From contig NW_026252146.1 of assembly GCF_025399195.1 (NCBI RefSeq), positions 79,780-143,779 on the forward strand: a stretch of 64,000 nucleotides of DNA. The letters are read 5' to 3'. The notes under the pieces are model-generated. The model was not told where the DNA came from. It searched no databases and worked only from the letters and a program-made list of their open reading frames with translations. Position 1 is the stretch's first letter. Each line of letters opens with the position of its first letter. A program made the translations under genes and the position numbers. This DNA comes from Umbelopsis ramanniana AG (Eukaryota; Mucoromycota; Umbelopsidomycetes; Umbelopsidales; Umbelopsidaceae). Shown piece after piece: positions 56,977-64,000 of the stretch.

Positions 56977-59900
56977 CTAGTTATATTTCTTGGAGACAAT
57001 GGTGTTGACAACGCTTGGGAAATGTGAGTTGAGCTTGTAGGAGCAATCAGTATCACAAGAGGCTGTTCGACATTGAGCATCCGCTTGTAAACCGCAAGGT
57101 AATCTTGTTCTTGAAGAAAGTTCACTGAAGGATGACGACCGGCGACGGAGGTAAGGAGGTTCACGATCTTCAAGGTTGCTAAAATGGTCCTTGGTCTCCA
57201 AAATGTTAGAGGTATTGATGTGGCGAGATCGAAGGCTCTGATGTGGGGAAGATTCATTCTCAAAAGTGGGCTCTATATCATTCATAGTGAACATGAGAGG
57301 TTGTTCATCCAACCAAACCACCTTGACAAAGTTTCCAAAATCAAACGCTAGACCATCACCATCCAGGGATTTGAGGCAGGTAATATTACTGAACGGTAAC
57401 AGCTCCCTGGCGTGCATTTCTTCCTCCTGTATGGCGTCAGGCTCAGTCTTGGATGATGCCATAGAAGAATCTCGACGCTTACGCCGTACTCTTTGAAGTC
57501 GAGCAGCATTGATGGCACTCTTTCTTCGTGCTTTGAACGCAGATGCATGTCGACGACGGGTAGGACGGCTATTTTCATTGTTAAAGAAAAGGGTGTACAA
57601 TAATCGACTCACGAAGCCGAGATTTTCTGGTTCATTTCCAGCATGCTCTTCAGCGTCGTTGTTCAGATTGACAGTAACAACCGGAACATCGAATTTGCTA
57701 CCAGTATCATAGAACGACGATGAGCTGCCAAATGAATCGTTCTGCCGTTGTCGTCGATGAGGTTCGTACTTGCGCATAGGAGCCATCCACATTTCCCAAC
57801 CTAATGTAGATTTGCTGCCATGGTGATCACTGCTACCAGTTCGTCGTACACCCGCCAATATCGTGCTTTTGAGCCATGTCACTCCATGGCCACCAGGTTG
57901 GCACACTCGACCGAGGTATCGTTTGCTCACGCGCATTTCATCAAAACGCATGGCCAATTGTTCAATGTCGACCATTTTCACCGGTGTATGGTCATCAGAT
58001 GCGTCAAAGCCATTCTCTTGTTCATTGGTGGTGGTAGAGCTATTGCCCGATGTTAACGACGGTTCTGAAATGCTGATAATCGGCTCTCGATTGAGTTCAT
58101 TGGGCTGAGGTTGTGGCTGAGATATATCGCTGAACTCAGAAAAATTATAAACAGAGGAGGATGACTTCTTGTGGTTATAGGCGGGTGAGTTGCCTCCTCC
58201 TATCCCACACTGATCACATCGATCGCCTGCCGCTCCTTTGGAATAATCGATCCTCCAAATGTTGACAATACCATCCGTTGCGCATGACGCGATCAAATAT
58301 TCATTGCGGTGGCACCGATCGATTTTACCACCTTTGGACATGAATTGATCAGATCGGCAATGTCTCGAAATAGCAATCTGTTGTATCGCACTTTGATGAT
58401 TGCTTTGATGGCTCGAGAATGTGCTTTCGTTGTGTTCATTGGAAGGTGATGACCGCAGGTAGGGCACATCACTATTCTGTCGTCTAGGCATTCGAACCGA
58501 GACACCAAATTTGCCGTCGCCGCGTGAAGATCTTTGCCCTTCCGCTAATGTACAGAGTTGACGTCCATTTGCAATGTTCCAGACCTGGACGGATCCCTTT
58601 TCTGTGCCAGTAACAACAATGCCAGTGCCATCGACAGAGGTTTCTGCTGAGATGGATGTCACCGTTTCCTTGTTCTGTTCATTGATCGTATATAGATGTC
58701 TCCAATCAGGCTTGGCAACGATATCGTCCACGTCGTTGCTGCGTCTTCCATAGCATGTTACGTTGCCATCCTTTGAAACAGCAAAGATCCTTTGTCGTTC
58801 ATGGATTGATCGAGGTTTGACATCGGTGACAAGAAGTTGAGTGATGCCACTCTTAGCATCGTTTTGTACGGCATTGACACATTCTCCGCTCTCAAGATCC
58901 CATTCCCTAACATATCCATCTTCATAAGCCGCAATTAAGTACGTTGGTGTCGATATGGGAGTTTGACTTTTGCCGGCGAGATGCTTTCTTGTGACTTTAG
59001 GACTATCCCATGCGGAGGACTCCGAAGGGCTGAATGCCATTATGAAAGTGAGAGCAGCTACACCATTGTGACGTGGTAAAGATTTAACTTTGACATTGTC
59101 ATTACTTTCTTGATGATTCTCTTCATTTCCAAACTGGATAGGAGCGTGGCCGTTCGACTTTGTGCTGTTAGATGGTACAAATTCTCGGACCCAAGCGCTG
59201 GATGATATATTCCACATGCGAATAACGCCATTTTCGTGTCCACTTGCAATCCACTGATTAGAATGGTCGATTTTGATGCACTGGATCGGTGATGGTATAA
59301 CAACTTTGCGAACAGACCCAGGGCTAAAGCGAGTACCAGTGCTTGTGTTGCCAAAGGCGTAGTCCGGGTTAACATCAGCATTGAAGGTTTTAACGTCTCG
59401 TCTACGTTGTACTCTGTCCAGTCTGGCAACCCATTTTCCTCGTACGCCATCCCATAGGACAACTTCGCCTTCAAGACCGACGGAGACAATGGTGCCATGT
59501 GATGAGGTACATTCGATTGACTTTATATCGCCTGAATGGTGTCCAGAAAGCGTTACAATACGAACATCACCAAGGGGTGTCTTTTTTCGGTTAGAGACGT
59601 TTTGTTGTAGTGAAATAGCACCGCGGTGATTGCCATCCTCATCATATTCAGCAGCTGTGGATGCTTTCAGGGCTCTTTGTAAGGGAGCCCATGGTATCTT
59701 TGGGGATATATAAGCCAGCACTAAGTACTTGCCATAGCGGGCTAAAAAGGTTTGAAACATAGGCTCCAGGAATCCTTCTCGATAAGGAGGAAGCATCCAT
59801 AAGACAATGCCAATCAATGTAACAAGAATTAGAACGGACGGGATATTGATGGAGACAATGATGGTGACGAAGCGACGGATCAACTGAAAACCGAAGCGTT

Positions 59901-62067
59901 GAATGCTAGATTGATTCTTGAGCTCTTTTTCATGAGCACGTTTAGAGGCAGATTCGAATTCATAAACGTCATTGATACGCTGCAAGTGCTCAAATGTCTC
60001 TTCGCTTGCATCGAGAGCCACTAATATCGGACTTCTAACTTCGATAAATCGAACACCGTAGGTTGGATTGATGACGTTCCAAAAATTGGTTGAAATGGAG
60101 TCCATATGAGCGTATCGTTCTATGGAAACACCGCTTTGGTCGTGATATGGCGTTTGAGGAGAGAAGAATGAAAGTAGCAGGATGGATGAGCAGATCTATG
60201 TATGAAGGACAGGAGTTAAATAACGATGAAGTGGAGTCATTTAACATCTGATTTTCGAAGAGAACAAAATAATCATACCACTAAAGCGGTGACGGCGCGA
60301 TGAGTTTTTAAGCCTTTGCATGCAGCACAGTTGGGCCTTTCTCCTGATGTTTCTTCCTTGGCGCAATATTCATTCGAATCTTTCCCATCGCTTGTCAGGT
60401 CATCTAATTCGTTTATCAAATGAACCCGTTTGGATAAATTTCTGTCGTCAAGATCGGTCAACTAAGGATGAAGCACGACAGATGTAAGTATCTTGTAAAA
60501 TATGACATAACACAGACAAGAAGATGAAAGAAAAAATAGGAACGGGTACTAACCTCTACTCTTCGAATATCCACAGAAAGGACAGAAACAAAAAACGTTA
60601 ATTGCAGTATGTAGTCGATCACAAGTGCAATAGCTGTAAATTGACAAAACTCCTTTACGGCTTGTAGACCAGTATGGGAGCCAACAACCAAAATGGAGAG
60701 CTCAGCTAATAAGGTCGCTGTAATAGCAAAACCCAAGGCTTCTAGACCTGGCATTCAAGAATTCATGGTCAGGTGCTGTTCCATACAATGGAAGTATTTT
60801 GATACAAATACCAAACAAGGCGTGCTTACCTCGTCCAACCTTTTCCTTGATGGGCATATCGCACCCTGAGTGCAGCATAGCGTTGGTGACGACGAAAACA
60901 TTTTCAATGGTAGCGACAATGACTACCAATGGTATTATATAAAGAGGTACATGTGCAAAGCTCAAGCCAGCCAGTGTAAATATGCCTAGAGTGGCTGATA
61001 AACAAGCAACTGTTTCAAAAACAGCAGCCAAAGCCAAGCCATATTTGGACTTCACTAGCTGTACATTGCCAAACGCCACGGCGACGATCGCAAATATGAT
61101 ACCGTATGTGATCAGCAGAATCCAGATTTCAGAGTCCAAAGGAATCGACTCAGAATTGTACTATGTTTAAAATGATTATTAACGATGTGGCAGATATATG
61201 GAAATCTTTCTTTTTTTTTTTTTTTTCATTGAGCTACATGATTTAATGAGGTCATACCTTGTATTGGAATTGCTCCATCTCAATATCGCACTTTTTGTAA
61301 AAAGGTGTTGATGGTTTATAATCGAAAGTCTCGACCACAGGTATAGCCAGATCGGCGGTAACGGCGTCCCAGATTGAGTTCCATTCCTCTCGATATTTTT
61401 GTCGAAGTGGCCCTTCTCGCAAAAGGAAAGTAACCAGCACAGAGTCTGCAGATATAGGCTGACCAAGTACATCCAGAGTAGCATTACCAAACAATGTTGC
61501 TGGATGTAGTGATAGACCAGATCGTGCAGATGTCTTTTTGACGTGGTTTAAAATTGTTCCAGTGATGTCGATATCTTGCTTGAGCTCATCAAGATTGTGG
61601 TTCCATATATCGAGAGCTGAATGGACAACGCATCGACCTTGCATTTGATAACAAATATCTACCATAGAAACTTTTTTGCCATGCGGGGTTACAGCTGTTG
61701 TATCCATGAGTTTGTTATCAAATTCTAAAATTTGTTTTAATAGTCGTTTTGTGATCTGACCACCGGTAGTAACGAAATGAATCTGCTGAATGCCGAGAAC
61801 AGGTGCAACATAAGGCAAATTTGTATCCTTCATAGCTGATATATGATAAGGGCTATCCCAAAAATTTGTGTTTATGGCGGATTGCTCTAGTCGATAGTAT
61901 TCTGCAGCGCGATGTTTCGAGTACCATGACACAGCTGGTACTGTCAAGAACAGCACTATAAAACTGGAAACGAGGATATTGATCACAGTATACTCTGTTG
62001 AGTTTTTTCCGTATCGATAGAAGGCCGTCGCAATGCGGATCCTCAAACGCTTTAAAGCGTTCAACAT
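56977..62067 (-). CDS. SREBP cleavage-activating protein (SCAP) homologue
   Basis: Sterol sensor that would escort SREBP from ER to Golgi. Exons by eye: 61258-62067, 60830-61160, 60554-60747, 60279-60461 and 56977-60195. They total 4737 nt, 1578 residues, in frame. TM1 is at about residues 25-45 and a luminal loop reaches residue 270. The sterol-sensing domain spans about 275-443 (LVKSKYGLALAAVFETVA, IENVFVVTNAML, VKEFCQFTAIALVIDYILQL, VSVLSVDIRRVE). VELTDL at 444-449 occupies the place of animal MELADL. Further TM segments lie near 620-665. WD40 repeats run from about 724 to the end (VSVGLEGEVVLWDG, IASGHENGVIRMWN, VVTGTEKGSVQVWN, IASCATDGIVNIWR). The last exon exceeds 3.2 kb. Confidence 0.92.
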
Positions 62068-62479
62068 GGCATGAAAATGAGAGAGTTGTCTTTGCTTGTG
62101 GTAATGGTAATTTAGAAAGCCGAGATCCCAGTGTGTTATTCTCTGTTTCGGATGTCGAAAAACTGCCACTGAAATAGTAAATTCCGCGAAACATGTGGGT
62201 CAGTGCCACCAGCATGGGCCTAGATAGCATCCCAAAAAAAAAATTGAGGTGGTGACGAATTAAGCTGTATTGCTAGTGATGTTGTAAAATCATATGAAAG
62301 AAAAGAGGTGAAAATGCTAATGAAGCGACAGTGAAAACATGTATATACAACTATCAACGAGAGAGAGGGATGCAAGGGTATTGGCTACGCAGGAAATAAT
62401 AGCCTCAGTGTATGAATATAAAAAACAGTAGTGTGGTTTCTAGAGAAGTAAGAAAGTGTAAGATGGCATAAAGAGGTGT
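62068..62479. other. Intergenic, 0.4 kb
   Basis: Upstream region of the SCAP gene and 3' flank of the arrestin gene, both minus strand. A three-codon upstream reading frame at 62061-62072 overlaps the SCAP start (see findings). Confidence 0.5.
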
Positions 62480-63874
62480 TTAACGTGCGACTCCCGGAAC
62501 ACTGATGGATTCGTATGTAGGTAGCGATCCAGAAAAGCTGTATAATCGATTGGAGCGAACAGCGGTTGTATAAGATGGTACACGAGAAAGGTCGATACCA
62601 CTGATATCCCATGGCAACCTGTCATCATTACTTCCTTCATCATCCTCGTCACTATTGGGATGCTGATGCGCACTGCTTGCTGCAGCATTAGGAACTGCCA
62701 CACCCAACGAACGAGGCATGCCTCCCGAGGCGATCAATTGGCGTAATACTTCAGGGTCATACGGCATAGATTTCCATGCATCCTCATACGCAGGAAGCGC
62801 GTTTACTTCTTCAGCGTGTGATACAGATGAGATGACGATTGGAACTGCAGCTCTTAGTTCTAATAACAAAGGGTTGATTTTTAGCAAACGCGATTCTTTT
62901 TAGACGTCTTTCCATTAAAAACGTACCTGAAATATGGCCATCTAAATTGATTAGCGAAACCGTAAACTTGAGCTTGTGCTTGATTTTAATCATTTCGGTT
63001 TCTGCATCAGTTTGCATATTAGTGCCTATATGAGGAACTCGCAAGAGCTCAATCTTGGTCCATCGATCTCCGGAACATGGAAATTCGTCGTCACGCAAAA
63101 ATTTTACAATGCGGCTATCTGATTTGACGTGCTCTCCAGCAGTGTAAGTGCAGTATTCCTTAAGCGTACAAGTCACATAGCGAGCCTTTAGTTCTGCAGC
63201 GATAGGTGTGAGGTCAAATGTGATGGGAATGACATCACCTCCACTGTACACCTTGCATGGGACGGATATTTCGTACGACATTTTTCCCGCCCACTCGTTT
63301 GCAATAAGTAGCGATTGAGAAAGTTCCAAGGCGGAAGGGAGCATATAGCGTAATACTTGGACGGGTCTTTTGTCGACAAAGTTCATAGAAAATGTTGGTC
63401 TTTCAGCTACTGCCTTGAGCTTGTAATATACCTGTCCATGCTCGGACCCTTCAATGGTTTCTGGGAGATCACCGGGAAGCGGAAGCTCAAAGTCCCTGTT
63501 CAACCAGTTAGCCCTTGTGATTATCTGGATCACACCTTACAACAGCCGATGACTTACCATTTGTACTGGCCAGCACCCAAGTGATAGATTTTCTTTCTAG
63601 GTGGCAAGAAGCTCCACTCGTGTTCATAGATCGTTCGTTCGTCTTTATGGAAGCGCTGATGTGAACCTACGCCTTCTGTCCATGCAACTTTCATTTTGCC
63701 GATAAATTTAAGAGACACAGTCTTGACCTTGGTAGCTTCGGCGCAATCCATAGTCACTGAGCCTCGAAGGATGACACCACTTGACTCATCGACATTACCG
63801 TGCAATATGAGCTTATCTGTTTCCAAGTTGATTTTAAAGTCTGAAGATGGCGCAAGGTGAATAGCATGCACCAT
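62480..63874 (-). CDS. Alpha-arrestin (arrestin-related trafficking adaptor)
   Basis: Adaptor that recruits a Nedd4/Rsp5 ubiquitin ligase to membrane transporters. Exons 63558-63874, 62927-63495 and 62480-62859 total 1266 nt and 421 residues. The arrestin N-domain covers about residues 10-150 (LILHGNVDESSGVILRGSVT, VSLKFIGKMKVAW, FELPLPGDLPETIEG) and the C-domain about 160-310 (YEISVPCKVYSGGDVIPI). The tail holds three candidate PY-like motifs, LPAYED, VPSYTT and LPTYES, but no perfect PPxY was seen. It lies 412 bp downstream-facing beside the SCAP gene on the same strand. Confidence 0.9.
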
Positions 63875-64000
63875 GGTTTCTATAGGACCAGAGTATGAAG
63901 AAGTCAGAGTGGTAGAAAGAATGGTGGTAATAACAAGGTAGATGGAAACGCTTGAATGTCACAACGCTCAAGAGTTTTAAAAGGAAGAGAGTAAAAAAAA
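63875..64000. other. Right end of window, arrestin upstream region
   Basis: Only 126 bases are present; no site could be called. Confidence 0.4.

Noticed and set aside
1-64000. tRNA, rRNA, CRISPR array, transposon or viral elements
   Set aside because: I looked for T-loop (GGTTCGA-type) signatures, direct-repeat arrays, terminal repeats and transposase or reverse-transcriptase motifs and found none convincing.

Overview
The window is nuclear DNA of an early-diverging filamentous fungus, most likely a member of Mucoromycota (a mucoralean mould). Genes sit close together on both strands, introns are mostly short GT-AG introns (about 35-180 nt), and the fungal proteins Rsa4, Caf120/Skg3-type PH protein, Zrc1-type zinc carrier, Kre9-type wall protein and LaeA-like methyltransferase occur beside proteins shared with animals (EHD ATPase, YIPF6, SCAP, PP4 regulatory subunit 1). 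The species assignment is inference. I found no tRNA, rRNA, CRISPR array or intact transposon.

Layout: 0-5 kb holds the 3' part of an EH-domain ATPase, a convergent YIPF6-type Golgi protein and a divergent F-box protein. 6-12.3 kb holds a Pro/Gln-rich conserved protein, an intronless kelch-BTB protein and a TRP-like channel. 12.4-19.3 kb holds a PP4R1-like HEAT-repeat protein and a methyltransferase whose SAM-binding loop is spread over micro-exons. 19.3-21.9 kb is a gene desert with the decayed remains of an SR splicing factor. 21.9-28 kb holds an F-BAR/DEP/RhoGAP protein and the highly expressed-looking methionine synthase gene. 28.8-35.7 kb holds a vacuolar zinc carrier, a possibly broken small Kre9-like secreted protein, a DUF2470 protein and the ribosome-assembly factor Rsa4. 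36.9-42.7 kb holds a tandem-PH protein with a methionine-rich tail and the GTPase DRG1/Rbg1.

43.3-51 kb carries two near-identical UNC93-like membrane protein genes in tandem, each with a more than 2 kb non-coding upstream region. These regions hold nine exact AGGGTCC boxes, far more than expected, which look like an undescribed cis-regulatory module. 51-64 kb holds threonine synthase (with Gcn4-like and CACGTG sites upstream), a LEA-2 membrane protein, a full SCAP homologue with a sterol-sensing domain, a MELADL-like sorting motif and WD40 repeats, and an alpha-arrestin with PY-like motifs.

Functional themes are membrane trafficking (EHD, YIPF6, RhoGAP, arrestin, SCAP), metal and amino-acid metabolism (zinc carrier, methionine and threonine synthase), and translation and ribosome assembly (Rsa4, DRG1). 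Exon joins given here were worked out by eye from splice signals, reading phase and family knowledge. No database was searched, so each join needs transcript support.
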